Origin: Treponema_C sp050320395
GTDB taxonomy: Bacteria; Spirochaetota; Spirochaetia; Treponematales; Treponemataceae
Assembly (NCBI RefSeq): GCF_050320395.1
Contig: NZ_CP144459.1
Coordinates: 124,001-188,000 of the forward strand
Direction: 5' to 3'
Length of the DNA: 64,000 bases
The notes under the pieces: generated by a model
The model's input: only the letters and a program-made list of their open reading frames with translations
Databases searched by the model: none
What the model was told of the DNA's origin: nothing
Part shown: one piece after another, positions 41,421 through 49,135 of the stretch
Layout of the letters: each line of letters starts with the position of its first letter
Numbering within the stretch: position 1 is the first letter of the stretch
Program-made: the position numbers and the translations under genes

Positions 41421-41469
41421 GCCGGGAACGGACTGTAAAAGCGCCGCTTGTAACAATCCCGTTTCCGGC
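41421..41469 (+). other. Stem-loop between the binding-protein and permease genes
   Basis: GCCGGGAACGG (41421-41431) pairs with CCGTTTCCGGC (41459-41469) with one G-T pair; a smaller AAGCG/CGCTT hairpin is in the loop. Such hairpins after a binding-protein gene often stabilise its mRNA and lower permease expression. Confidence 0.6.
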
Positions 41470-41490
41470 CCTTTATAGGGGGAACGTTTT

Positions 41491-42408
41491 ATGCTGAGAA
41501 AAAATAAACCGATGATAATCATCTTTTTGACGCCCGCCGTATTCTGTTACCTTGCAGTCTTTTTATATCCGACCCTCAGAACCTTTGTTATGAGTTTTTT
41601 TGCGGTTGAAAGCGTTTCCGATTCCCTGTCGGATTGGTCATTTAACGGCGTGGGCAATTATATCAAGATTTTTACTACCCCCATGTTTTTACAGGCAATG
41701 AAAAACATCGGCCGACTCTGGTTTTGGGGCGGTGCCGGTGTTATGTTTTTAGCTCTCTTGCTTGCGGTTATATTAACAAGCGGAGTTCCCGCCCGGCTTA
41801 AGGTTTTTTACCGCAGTATCATATATCTTCCGAACGTCGTCAGTGCCGTCGCTATGGGTACCATGTGGATAAACTACGTGTACAACAGCGACTACGGACT
41901 TTTACATAATGTGTTTAATGCCGTCGGTTTTAACGACCTGTCGAAGGTTTTGTGGACGGGACCGGGTACCCGTTTTTGGAGCATGCTTGTCGCCTATTGT
42001 TTCGGTATGGTCGGCTACCATATGCTGATTTTTATGAGCGGTATAGAGCAAATCCCGGCCGATTATTACGAGGCCGCCTATCTTGAAGGCTGTAATCCTT
42101 GGCAGCGTTTTGTGAACATTACGCTCCCCTTTTTACGCGGCGTTATCAGAACGAATATCGTTATGTGGACGGTATATACGGTCGGCTTTTTTGTCTGGGG
42201 ACAATTGTTCAGTCCGGTCAATTTGTCGAACGATACCGTCGCACCGATGAATTATATGTATGAATTGGTATTCGGCGCTTCTTCTTCGGCTTCTACCATC
42301 CGCGACAGCGGAAGCGGAGCCGCAATCGGCGTTGTTATGATGTTCCTTGTTATTATAATTTTCTTTTCGACGGAACGCATTGTTAAAAACGATGATATTG
42401 AAATGTAA
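41491..42408 (+). CDS. Sugar ABC transporter permease, MalF type
   Basis: This 305-residue inner-membrane protein has six predicted helices and the EAA loop (YYEAAYLEGCNPWQRFVNIT, then LPFLRG) that contacts the ATPase. It belongs to the binding-protein-dependent sugar permeases. AGGGGG precedes the ATG. It is followed by the second permease at 11 bp. Confidence 0.92.
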   Translation: MLRKNKPMIIIFLTPAVFCYLAVFLYPTLRTFVMSFFAVESVSDSLSDWSFNGVGNYIKIFTTPMFLQAMKNIGRLWFWGGAGVMFLALLLAVILTSGVPARLKVFYRSIIYLPNVVSAVAMGTMWINYVYNSDYGLLHNVFNAVGFNDLSKVLWTGPGTRFWSMLVAYCFGMVGYHMLIFMSGIEQIPADYYEAAYLEGCNPWQRFVNITLPFLRGVIRTNIVMWTVYTVGFFVWGQLFSPVNLSNDTVAPMNYMYELVFGASSSASTIRDSGSGAAIGVVMMFLVIIIFFSTERIVKNDDIEM

Positions 42409-42419
42409 GGAGGGCGGTA

Positions 42420-43283
42420 ATGAATTCGTATAAACATAAAAAAGGAACCCTGTTATATAAGGCCGGCAAGGTTCCCGGTTATACGCTTTTAACGCTCTGG
42501 GTGATTTTTACCTTTATGCTGGTGGGCTGGGTTGTGTTCGCCTCGCTTTCAACATCGAGTGAAATATTTTCCGACCACATGTTTAAGTTTAAAACGGGTT
42601 TTCATTTTGAAAACTATATAAAGGCATGGAAAACGCAAAAGGTATCCGTATTCTTTATGAACTCCCTTTTATATACGCTGATTTCCTGTACGATGATAGT
42701 GCTTATAGCGGCTCCGGCGGCCTATGTATTGTCGCGCTTTAAATTTAAAGGCAACCTTTTGCTGCAAAACATGTTCGCCTCGGCCCTCGGTATTCCGGTG
42801 ATTATGATTATCATGCCCCTGTTCGGTCTTGCATCGGCCTTCCGATTGACGAATAACCGCTTTTTGATTGTCTTTTTGTACATTGCAATAAATGTTCCCT
42901 TTGCCCTCTTTTATCTTTTGGCATTTTTTAAAAACTTGAGCTTTACCTATGAAGAAGCCGCCGCAATAGACGGCTGCCCTCCGATGCGTACCTTTTGGAC
43001 GATTATGTTTCCTCTCGCACAGCCGGGCATTATAACCGTGTCCATCTTCAACTTTATTACGATTTGGAACGAATATTTTATGTCGTTGATTTTTGCGAAT
43101 AAAACCTCCGTGCGCCCCGTTGCCGTCGGCTTGTACAATATGATTTCCGCCATGCGCTATACGGGCGACTGGGGCGGTATGTTTGCAAGCGTCGTCATTG
43201 TCTTTTTGCCGACCTTTATACTCTACCTCTTTTTGTCCGAAAAAATCATCAACGGCGTTACCGGCGGTGCCATTAAGGGCTGA
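42420..43283 (+). CDS. Sugar ABC transporter permease, MalG type
   Basis: This 287-residue partner permease has six predicted helices and the EAA loop (TYEEAAAIDGCPPMRTFWTI). Together with the MalF-type protein it forms the channel. GGAGGGCGGTA precedes the ATG. It is the last gene of the kinase-transporter cluster. The next gene, the Fur-type regulator, has its own promoter 50 bp downstream. Confidence 0.92.
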   Translation: MNSYKHKKGTLLYKAGKVPGYTLLTLWVIFTFMLVGWVVFASLSTSSEIFSDHMFKFKTGFHFENYIKAWKTQKVSVFFMNSLLYTLISCTMIVLIAAPAAYVLSRFKFKGNLLLQNMFASALGIPVIMIIMPLFGLASAFRLTNNRFLIVFLYIAINVPFALFYLLAFFKNLSFTYEEAAAIDGCPPMRTFWTIMFPLAQPGIITVSIFNFITIWNEYFMSLIFANKTSVRPVAVGLYNMISAMRYTGDWGGMFASVVIVFLPTFILYLFLSEKIINGVTGGAIKG

Positions 43284-43333
43284 GAGCTCCGGCTTTTGTT
43301 TATCCGCGATAACTACCCGTTAAAATCCCCCTC

Positions 43334-43370
43334 TTGACTTTAAATATGAGAATGATTATCATTTTCATAT
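43334..43370 (+). promoter_or_regulatory. Promoter overlapped by a Fur/Zur-type operator, predicted leaderless
   Basis: TTGACT (43334-43339), a 17-bp spacer and TATCAT (43357-43362) are followed by 6 bases and the ATG at 43369. A 27-bp near-perfect palindrome (43344-43370) covers the -10 and the first two bases of the start codon. Its core GAGAATGATTATCATTTTC agrees at 16 of 19 positions with the classical Fur box. Repressor binding would block RNA polymerase directly. Confidence 0.82.
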
Positions 43371-43821
43371 GACGGAAAAGATAAAAGAAGCCTACAATAC
43401 AAAGCAGCGCGACTGTATTATAGGCTTTTTGGAACACGCACAGGACAGGCATTTTACCGCCGAAGAACTCTTTTACGCTTTGAACAAGGCGGCTGAGAAT
43501 AAAACGGTAAAAACGCCCGGACTTGCGACGATTTACCGTACCTTGGATAAGCTTGAAAAAGAAGGAGTTATCCGCAAATACAATGCGGGAAGCGGTGATG
43601 AGGCATGCTATCAATATATCAACAAAGCTTCCGGCTGCGGCGAGCACTACCATCTCAAGTGTACATCCTGCGGTAAATTGATTCATCTTAACTGTTCACA
43701 TATTCAAACACTTGCATCGCACATAAGCGAAACTCACCGTTTTACCCTCGATACGGGCAGAACGGTGCTGTACGGGCTTTGCGGCGATTGCGGTGAAAAC
43801 AACGGAGAAAACTTAATATGA
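43369..43821 (+). CDS. Fur-family metal regulator, probably Zur
   Basis: This 150-residue Fur-family repressor has an N-terminal winged helix (TKQRDCIIGFLEHAQDRHFT, TPGLATIYRTLDKLEKEGVI) and the C-terminal metal and dimer part: HYHLKCTSCGKLIHLNC and the second pair CGDC. The cysteine pairs form the structural zinc site. The downstream znuACB genes make zinc the likely signal; the operator itself does not separate Fur from Zur. No ribosome-binding site exists and the promoter predicts a leaderless mRNA, so it should control its own operon. The stop overlaps znuA as ATGA. Confidence 0.9.
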   Translation: MTEKIKEAYNTKQRDCIIGFLEHAQDRHFTAEELFYALNKAAENKTVKTPGLATIYRTLDKLEKEGVIRKYNAGSGDEACYQYINKASGCGEHYHLKCTSCGKLIHLNCSHIQTLASHISETHRFTLDTGRTVLYGLCGDCGENNGENLI

Positions 43822-45014
43822 AAAAAACAAAAACACTTATGTTTGCATCGGTTCTGCTGTGTGCCGCTCTTTCTTTTGCCGGAGGAACCAAAGATACCGT
43901 TTCCGGCTCAAAGGCCGAAAATAAAAAAAGCGATACGGAACTTTCGGTTGTTACGACCATCTTCCCCATATACGATTTTACGCGCGCCCTTATGTACGGA
44001 GCCCCCGATGCACAAAGCGCAAGGGTTTTGCAAAATACGGCCGATAAAATCAAAGCCGATAAGGCTTTAAAACTGCTTGTAAAACCGGGTATGGAAATTC
44101 ATTCTTTTGACCCCTCTCCCGCCGATATTGCGGCCATCCAAAAAGCCGACGTTTTTATCTATAACGGCGGAGAAAGCGACGAATGGGTGCACGAAATTCT
44201 TGAATCCATGGACATAAGCGGCAAAGTTGTCGTCCGCTTAACCGACTATGTAGACCTCGTTGAAGAAGAAATCGTTGAAGGCATGGAACACTCCCATGAT
44301 GCCGATCACGATCATGCAGGTCATGAGGCACATGAGCATCACCATGAACATGACGGCCATGAAGCGCACGAACACCGCCATGAACATGACGGTCATGAAG
44401 CGCACGAACATCATGATGGCCATCATCACGAACACGAAGACGAACACAGTCATGAAGCCGACGAACATATCTGGACATCGCCTGCAAATGCGGCTAAAAT
44501 GGTTAATGCAATACGCGATGCCTTAATCAAAGCGGATGCCCGAAAATCCGGCGGAACAAAGGCCGGCCTTTTTACAAAAAATGCGGCAGACTACAACCGT
44601 GAAATAAAGCGAACCGCCGAGACAATCTCCTCGGTTGTGAATAAGGCTTCCGATAAATTTATCCTTATGGGAGACCGTTTTCCGCTCCGCTATTTTGTCG
44701 ATTACTACGGCTTGGAATACCGCGCGGCTTTTTCAGGCTGCAGTACCGCCGTTGAAGCAAATGCATCGACCATTGCCTTCCTTATAGACAAGGCTGCCGA
44801 ACGCTCGGTTCCCGCCGTCTTTGCAATGGAGCTGAGCAACCGGAAAATCGCTCAAACCGTTGCCGAAGGTGCGGCGAAAAAGGGCGGCACAAAGCCCGCT
44901 GTTTTGGAATTGCATACGGTTCACAACCTGAGCAAAGACGATTTTAAAGCCGGCGAAACATGGGTATCGCTTATGATGCGCAATGCCGAAAGTCTTAAAA
45001 AAGGTTTAAAATAA
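43818..45014 (+). CDS. znuA: Zinc ABC transporter substrate-binding protein with a long His-rich loop
   Basis: This 398-residue cluster A-I metal-binding protein has an export signal (about 1-22) and the ZnuA fold: TIFPIYDFTRAL, PGMEIHSFDPSPADI (ligand His), ADEHIWTSPANAAKMVNAIR (ligand His) and the late ELHTVHNL motif. A loop at about 157-217 holds 26 His residues in about 61, which should bind zinc in the periplasm. No lipobox is evident. The ATG overlaps the fur/zur stop. The znuC and znuB genes follow after a hairpin. Confidence 0.93.
   Translation: MKKTKTLMFASVLLCAALSFAGGTKDTVSGSKAENKKSDTELSVVTTIFPIYDFTRALMYGAPDAQSARVLQNTADKIKADKALKLLVKPGMEIHSFDPSPADIAAIQKADVFIYNGGESDEWVHEILESMDISGKVVVRLTDYVDLVEEEIVEGMEHSHDADHDHAGHEAHEHHHEHDGHEAHEHRHEHDGHEAHEHHDGHHHEHEDEHSHEADEHIWTSPANAAKMVNAIRDALIKADARKSGGTKAGLFTKNAADYNREIKRTAETISSVVNKASDKFILMGDRFPLRYFVDYYGLEYRAAFSGCSTAVEANASTIAFLIDKAAERSVPAVFAMELSNRKIAQTVAEGAAKKGGTKPAVLELHTVHNLSKDDFKAGETWVSLMMRNAESLKKGLK
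44343..44414 (+). repeat. 36-bp tandem repeat inside znuA
   Basis: Two adjacent 36-bp units (44343-44378 and 44379-44414) match at 32 of 36 positions and encode HEHDGHEAHEHR and HEHDGHEAHEHH. A diverged partial unit precedes them. The in-frame period allows length change without frameshift. Confidence 0.85.
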
Positions 45015-45040
45015 ACGGCCCGTTTATTAATAAAGGGCAT

Positions 45041-45069
45041 TGTCTAAAAAGTCGGTTACTTTTTAGACA
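45041..45069. repeat. Perfect inverted repeat between znuA and znuC
   Basis: TGTCTAAAAAGT (45041-45052) and ACTTTTTAGACA (45058-45069) form a perfect 12-bp stem around CGGTT. No T-run follows. It may be an mRNA hairpin that separates znuA expression from znuCB, or a dispersed repeat. Confidence 0.75.
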
Positions 45070-45105
45070 GGCCGGCGGGAAAATCGGTATAAAAAAAGAG
45101 GTGCA

Positions 45106-45807
45106 ATGACTATACTGTCTGCAAAACATGTTCACGTCTGTTACGGAAGCCGCCAAGCGGTACGGGATGTATCCTTCGATATGGAACAGGGCGATTATCT
45201 TTGCGTTGTCGGCCCGAACGGTTCGGGAAAAACAAGCCTGGTCAAGGCCCTTTTAAACCTTATACCGATTAAAAGCGGTGCCGTCGAGCGCACAAACTGC
45301 GCGGTCGGCTATTTAAGCCAGCAACATGCCGTGCAGCGCGACTTTCCCGCCTCCGTTTTTGAAATCCTCATGTCCGGCCGCTTGCGTCATAAGGGGCTTC
45401 GCCCCTTTTATTCCAAAGAAGACCGCCTCGAAGCCGAAAAACAAGCCGAACGCCTCGGCATACAAAACCTCCTTAAGCAGCCCTACCGCAATCTTTCAGG
45501 CGGTCAGCAGCAGCGCGTCCTTTTGGCGCGTACCCTCTGCGCCGGAAGCGATTTACTCGTATTGGACGAACCCGTTACCGGTCTCGACCCGGCCGTTACC
45601 GATGAGTTTTACGAATTAATCCGAAATCTGAACACAAACGACCGTATCGCCGTCCTTATGGTTTCCCACGATGTGCGCCGCGCTGTTGAAAACGCATCCC
45701 ATATTTTGCACATGCACACACGTCCCCTCTTTTACGGAAGCTCAACCGCTTACCGTACCACCGATTTATACCGCACCATGTGCGCCGTGGAGACTTGCTG
45801 CCGATGA
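45106..45807 (+). CDS. znuC: Zinc ABC transporter ATPase
   Basis: This 233-residue ATPase shows Walker A VGPNGSGKTSLVKALL (about 37-52), Q-loop GYLSQQHAV, signature LSGGQQQRVLLARTL, Walker B LLVLDEPVTGLD and the switch His in MVSHDVRR. It fits the manganese/zinc/iron chelate (ZnuC) group. AAGAGG precedes the ATG. The stop overlaps znuB as ATGA (45804-45807). Confidence 0.93.
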   Translation: MTILSAKHVHVCYGSRQAVRDVSFDMEQGDYLCVVGPNGSGKTSLVKALLNLIPIKSGAVERTNCAVGYLSQQHAVQRDFPASVFEILMSGRLRHKGLRPFYSKEDRLEAEKQAERLGIQNLLKQPYRNLSGGQQQRVLLARTLCAGSDLLVLDEPVTGLDPAVTDEFYELIRNLNTNDRIAVLMVSHDVRRAVENASHILHMHTRPLFYGSSTAYRTTDLYRTMCAVETCCR

Positions 45808-46619
45808 TCGACCTTTTAAAAGATTTATTTTCGTACACCTTTATTATCCGCGCCCTCGTCGGAGGCGGCTTTATAGCCCTGTGCGCCGCCCTTCTCGGAG
45901 TCAACCTCGTTCTAAAGCGCTTTTCAATGATAGGCGACGGATTGTCCCATGTCGGATTCGGCACCCTCGCCATAGCCATGGCCCTGAACTTTTCCCCCTT
46001 GGCGGTTTCAATCCCCGTCGTTGTCGCTTCCGCCTTTTTGCTTTTACGTATCAGCTCATCATCCGATATAAAAGGAGATGCCGCCGTCGCCCTCTTATCG
46101 TCAAGCGCCCTTGCCCTCGGCATCCTCGTTACCTCCCTTACATCCGGCTTAAACACCGACGTTACCGCCTTTATGTTCGGCAGCATCCTCGCAATGAGCC
46201 GCACCGATATGTACATCAGCATCGTTTTGGGTATCGTCGTCATAAGCCTATATACCCTTTTATATAACCGCATATTCGCCGTTACCTTCGACGAAACCTT
46301 TTCTTCCACCGCAGGACTCAACACCGGACGCTATAATTCCCTTTTGGCGATTTTAACCGCCCTCACCGTTGCCGCAGGCATGCGCTTTGTCGGTGTTATG
46401 ATGATTTCAAGCCTCATTATTTTTCCCGCCCTCAGCGCAATGCGCATCTTTAAAACCTACCGCCCCGTCGTTATCTGTTCGGCCCTCTTTTCCGTCCTCT
46501 GTTTTTTTATCGGAATCATCGCAAGCTTTGTCTGGTCCGCCCCCGCAGGAGCAAGCATCGTAACAGCGAACCTTATCTGTTTCGGCATCTGTGCCCTCAT
46601 CGGCCTCATAAAAAAATAA
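45804..46619 (+). CDS. znuB: Zinc ABC transporter permease
   Basis: This 271-residue permease of the ABC-3 family has about eight predicted membrane helices: FIALCAALLGVNLVLKRFSM, GDGLSHVGFGTLAIAMAL, LNTDVTAFMFGSIL and VAAGMRFVGVMMISSLIIFP. I chose the ATG at 45804, which overlaps the znuC stop; a start at 45780 lies inside znuC. It completes the zinc importer. Between it and the next promoter (46620-46668) no gene is seen. Confidence 0.93.
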   Translation: MIDLLKDLFSYTFIIRALVGGGFIALCAALLGVNLVLKRFSMIGDGLSHVGFGTLAIAMALNFSPLAVSIPVVVASAFLLLRISSSSDIKGDAAVALLSSSALALGILVTSLTSGLNTDVTAFMFGSILAMSRTDMYISIVLGIVVISLYTLLYNRIFAVTFDETFSSTAGLNTGRYNSLLAILTALTVAAGMRFVGVMMISSLIIFPALSAMRIFKTYRPVVICSALFSVLCFFIGIIASFVWSAPAGASIVTANLICFGICALIGLIKK

Positions 46620-46668
46620 CACTGCTTTAACCTAACGCGGAGGCTGCGGCACATCGGGAATCGGCACA

Positions 46669-46697
46669 TTGCCCGGAAAGATTAAAAGGGATATAAT
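46669..46697 (+). promoter_or_regulatory. Promoter of the exported unknown at 46750
   Basis: TTGCCC (46669-46674) and TATAAT (46692-46697) are 17 bp apart, giving a leader of about 45 bases. Confidence 0.6.
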
Positions 46698-46749
46698 AAA
46701 AAGCGGAATGTGATAAGGAATGTAAGTGAAAAAATAAAGAGAGCCTGAG

Positions 46750-47442
46750 ATGAAAGCCGGAAAAATTCTTATTATTTTACTATCGATAAGCATAAACCTT
46801 ATTCTGTATGCAACGGAACAGGAAAGCGATTATATTAAGATTAATGATATTGAACACAAGTTGTTTACAAATCCTATAAATCAATTACTTCAATTTGAAG
46901 ATTTTCACAATCAATATATTACGGTCGTCAATACGATAAAAAATTTTTCAGTTTCCTCTGCATGTTGGAGAGGGTATACAGCTTATTTTGAAATAAAAAA
47001 CGATTTATTATATTTATACGATATAATAGTTCATACCGTTTCTTTGGAGAATATCGGGAACCCCGAAAATAAAGATATATCAATTTATAGCAAGTTATTT
47101 GATAGTAAAACATCATTTTTTTGTGATTTTTATTCCGGTGTTTTAATAATCCCGGCCGGAGAATGTATAAAAGAAATATACAGCGGTTATGATTCTATAT
47201 ATGAAAACTATCTGATAATAAAAATTCATAACGGACAAGTTGTTCAAAAAAAAGAATTTAAATACAACGAATTGGAAGATAGAAAGATGGAAGCATTTAA
47301 AAAGTACAAACTGACTGAGAAATATAAAACCGACTTTTCCGAAGCAAAAAAAATATTTACCGTTGTTACTTTTGCCGAAGAACTTGATAATATATTGTAT
47401 AAATCCGATGAATTATATTTATACGATTATTTTAGTTTTTGA
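46750..47442 (+). CDS. Exported protein of unknown function
   Basis: This 230-residue protein has an export signal (ILIILLSISINLILYATEQE). The mature part contains WRGYTAYFEIKNDLLYLYDI, a motif shared by some bacterial proteins that accompany effectors; I cannot name the family. It is AT-rich, stands alone, has its own promoter, and lies between the zinc operon and a set of toxin-antitoxin remnants. An accessory role is inferred from the context. Confidence 0.68.
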   Translation: MKAGKILIILLSISINLILYATEQESDYIKINDIEHKLFTNPINQLLQFEDFHNQYITVVNTIKNFSVSSACWRGYTAYFEIKNDLLYLYDIIVHTVSLENIGNPENKDISIYSKLFDSKTSFFCDFYSGVLIIPAGECIKEIYSGYDSIYENYLIIKIHNGQVVQKKEFKYNELEDRKMEAFKKYKLTEKYKTDFSEAKKIFTVVTFAEELDNILYKSDELYLYDYFSF

Positions 47443-47533
47443 TATCGTTGAAAATTTTCAAGGCTTATATTGCAAGCCTAATATACAGTGCCCGAAATTA
47501 CCGCCAAAAATACAGTAAAAACTTTATTCTTAC

Positions 47534-47562
47534 TTGACACCCTATTTGACAGGGGTTATATT
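47534..47562 (+). promoter_or_regulatory. Promoter of the broken toxin/antitoxin operon
   Basis: TTGACA (47534-47539) and TATATT (47557-47562) are 17 bp apart. The GTG at 47569 is again 6 bases after the -10. An ACCC...GGGGT inverted repeat in the spacer may be an operator. Positions 47443-47533 hold no gene. Confidence 0.72.
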
Positions 47563-47568
47563 TTAGTA

Positions 47569-47885
47569 GTGATAAGAGAATTCATCATTACTAAAGAATT
47601 TGACCGCAGGTGGAAATTTTTCTCTGCAAAAATCCGAATGCCGGTGATGTGATGGAAGGAACCGGAGGTATTAAAAAAATACGATGGGCATTGGGAGCAA
47701 AAGGGAAAAGCGGCGGTGTAAGAATTATCTATCTTGATATTGTTTTTGCAGAACATATTTATTTAATTACGGTATTTTCTAAAAATGAAAAAATTAACTT
47801 AAGTAAGAAAGAACGTAATGAAATGAAAAAGATTGTAACGGCAATTAGGGAGGCGGAAAAGGAGGCTCAAAATGGCGGAAAATAA
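47569..47885 (+). pseudogene. RelE/HigB-like toxin gene with frameshift and internal loss
   Basis: From the GTG at 47569 the frame reads VIREFIITKEFDRRWKFFSA and stops after a few more codons. The family continuation is in another frame from about 47610: KNPNAGDVMEGTGGIKKIRW, GKSGGVRIIYLDIVFAEHIY, LITVFSKNEK. The roughly dozen residues that usually join these parts are missing, so a short deletion with frameshift is likely. The second frame has a GTG at 47610 but would lack the first strand and helix. The intact XRE antitoxin gene overlaps its 3' end. Confidence 0.72.
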
Positions 47886-48216
47886 AGCATTTGAAAGTAT
47901 TATGAACGGTCTTACGGAAAGTTTTGAATATGCTAACGGAAATCCTGCAAAAGCCCGAAAGATGTGTATTAAGGTTGCAGAGCTTCCTGCTTTTAGGGAT
48001 ATGGAGATTAAACAAATTCGCAAAGATTTAAATCTCACCCAAAGGAATTTTGCCTTTGTTTTGGGCGTTTCTCCCAAAACCGTTGAAGCGTGGGAATCCG
48101 GAAAAAATATGCCGCAGGGCAGCACTCAAAGATTTTTGCAAATACTCCGATTCGGCGGCAAGAAAATGCTTGAAGATTTTAATGTCATTTCCGTAGCAAA
48201 AAAAACGCCGGAATGA
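47872..48216 (+). CDS. XRE-family antitoxin (HigA/NadS-like), intact
   Basis: This 114-residue protein has a C-terminal helix-turn-helix (KDLNLTQRNFAFVLGVSPKT followed by VEAWESGKNMPQG). It is the cognate antitoxin and repressor type for the toxin family just upstream. No disruption is visible. It overlaps the toxin remnant by 14 bp and the next small ORF by 4 bp (ATGA, 48213-48216). AAAGGAGG stands before the ATG. It may now act only as a regulator of the genes downstream. Confidence 0.82.
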   Translation: MAENKAFESIMNGLTESFEYANGNPAKARKMCIKVAELPAFRDMEIKQIRKDLNLTQRNFAFVLGVSPKTVEAWESGKNMPQGSTQRFLQILRFGGKKMLEDFNVISVAKKTPE

Positions 48217-48320
48217 TTGACGTGCATAGTACAAAAGAAATTGTTGATGATATCAGGAAGTTCCGTTTAAGCATAGTCCGGCCTTGCAATCGGAAAACCG
48301 GAAAAAGAGCTGATAAATGA
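48213..48320 (+). CDS. Small ORF coupled on both sides
   Basis: This 35-residue frame begins MIDVHSTKEIVDDIRKFR and ends KRADK. It starts at an ATGA overlap with the antitoxin stop and ends at an ATGA overlap with the flagellar-like gene (48317-48320). Both junctions are typical of translational coupling. No family is recognised; it could be a gene remnant that keeps the coupling. Confidence 0.45.
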   Translation: MIDVHSTKEIVDDIRKFRLSIVRPCNRKTGKRADK

Positions 48321-49135
48321 AAAATAAGGTTTTATTTTTTTTAATTGTGCTTTATGCGGTCAGCGGAATGTATGCCCTTTCGCCCGAAAACGAATATGAT
48401 TATCTCTATACCGATTTGATGAATTTTTACACGTATGGGTATAAAAAAACGTTTGACGAACGCATTATGAAATCAAACGGAAAAATAAATTTTGCACAAG
48501 GCTCTCTTACCGTAACGGGAAATAAAACAGACATCGCAATTCAAGGAAACGGTTTTTTTAAAGTTTTGGATTCCGAAGGGAATGACTATTATACGCGCTG
48601 CGGTAATATTCTTTGGAATACGGATTTTAAGTTGGTCATTAAATGTGCTGACACTATATACTATCTTCCTGCCGAACCGCTTCCCGCCGCCTTTACTTCA
48701 ATCGAGATAAAAAACGACGGATATATCGTATGTGAATACTTTGAAAGTGAAAAAATAAAAAACAAAAAAACAATAGGCCGGATAATATTGTATGATATTT
48801 CAAATAACGATGTGGAATACTATGACGGATATGTAATAAAGGCAAAAACAAAACTTACGGAAAATACGCAATCGGCTATACATAACAAATGTCTTGAATT
48901 AAGCAATGTTCGGCTTGATGATATTCTTATAAGAATGTTATTTCTTATAGAAAAAATGGACGACAGCCTGATAAAAGGAAAAAAAACAAAAAAATTCTTA
49001 ATTGAAAAGTTACTTGATATCGACTATAGAAAAAGTATTCTCCGGGAAACTTTTTCTGCAGACGGACAAATGCCGCTATTGCACGTTTCCGCTATGCAGG
49101 ATTATTTGTCATGCCTTAAAAGAGATTATGAATAA
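48317..49135 (+). CDS. Exported flagellar rod (FlgF/FlgG)-like protein outside a flagellar operon
   Basis: This 272-residue protein has a signal peptide (LFFLIVLYAVSGMYA), which FlgF/FlgG lack. Residues about 35-110 follow the rod-protein pattern: FYTYGYK (as in TxGYK), INFAQGSLTVTGNKTDIAIQ, GNGFFKVLDSEGNDYYTRCG, LPAEPLPAAFTSIEIKNDGY. The C-terminal LELSNVRLDDILIRMLFLIE matches the LExSNVdxxxEmxxmI end signature. About 60 extra residues follow. Rod proteins normally leave by the flagellar export apparatus, so a Sec signal is unexpected. Function unknown; it may be a co-opted or decaying paralog. Confidence 0.68.
   Translation: MKNKVLFFLIVLYAVSGMYALSPENEYDYLYTDLMNFYTYGYKKTFDERIMKSNGKINFAQGSLTVTGNKTDIAIQGNGFFKVLDSEGNDYYTRCGNILWNTDFKLVIKCADTIYYLPAEPLPAAFTSIEIKNDGYIVCEYFESEKIKNKKTIGRIILYDISNNDVEYYDGYVIKAKTKLTENTQSAIHNKCLELSNVRLDDILIRMLFLIEKMDDSLIKGKKTKKFLIEKLLDIDYRKSILRETFSADGQMPLLHVSAMQDYLSCLKRDYE

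Noticed and set aside
44155..44487. Histidine/valine-rich frames antisense to the znuA loop, and a possible short-repeat array
   Set aside because: The repeats are codon repeats of the His loop; there are no spacers of constant length, so it is not a CRISPR array.
45656..46324. A 222-codon frame antisense to znuC/znuB
   Set aside because: It is the mirror of a membrane-protein gene, Arg/Lys-rich without a family pattern, and has no start signals.
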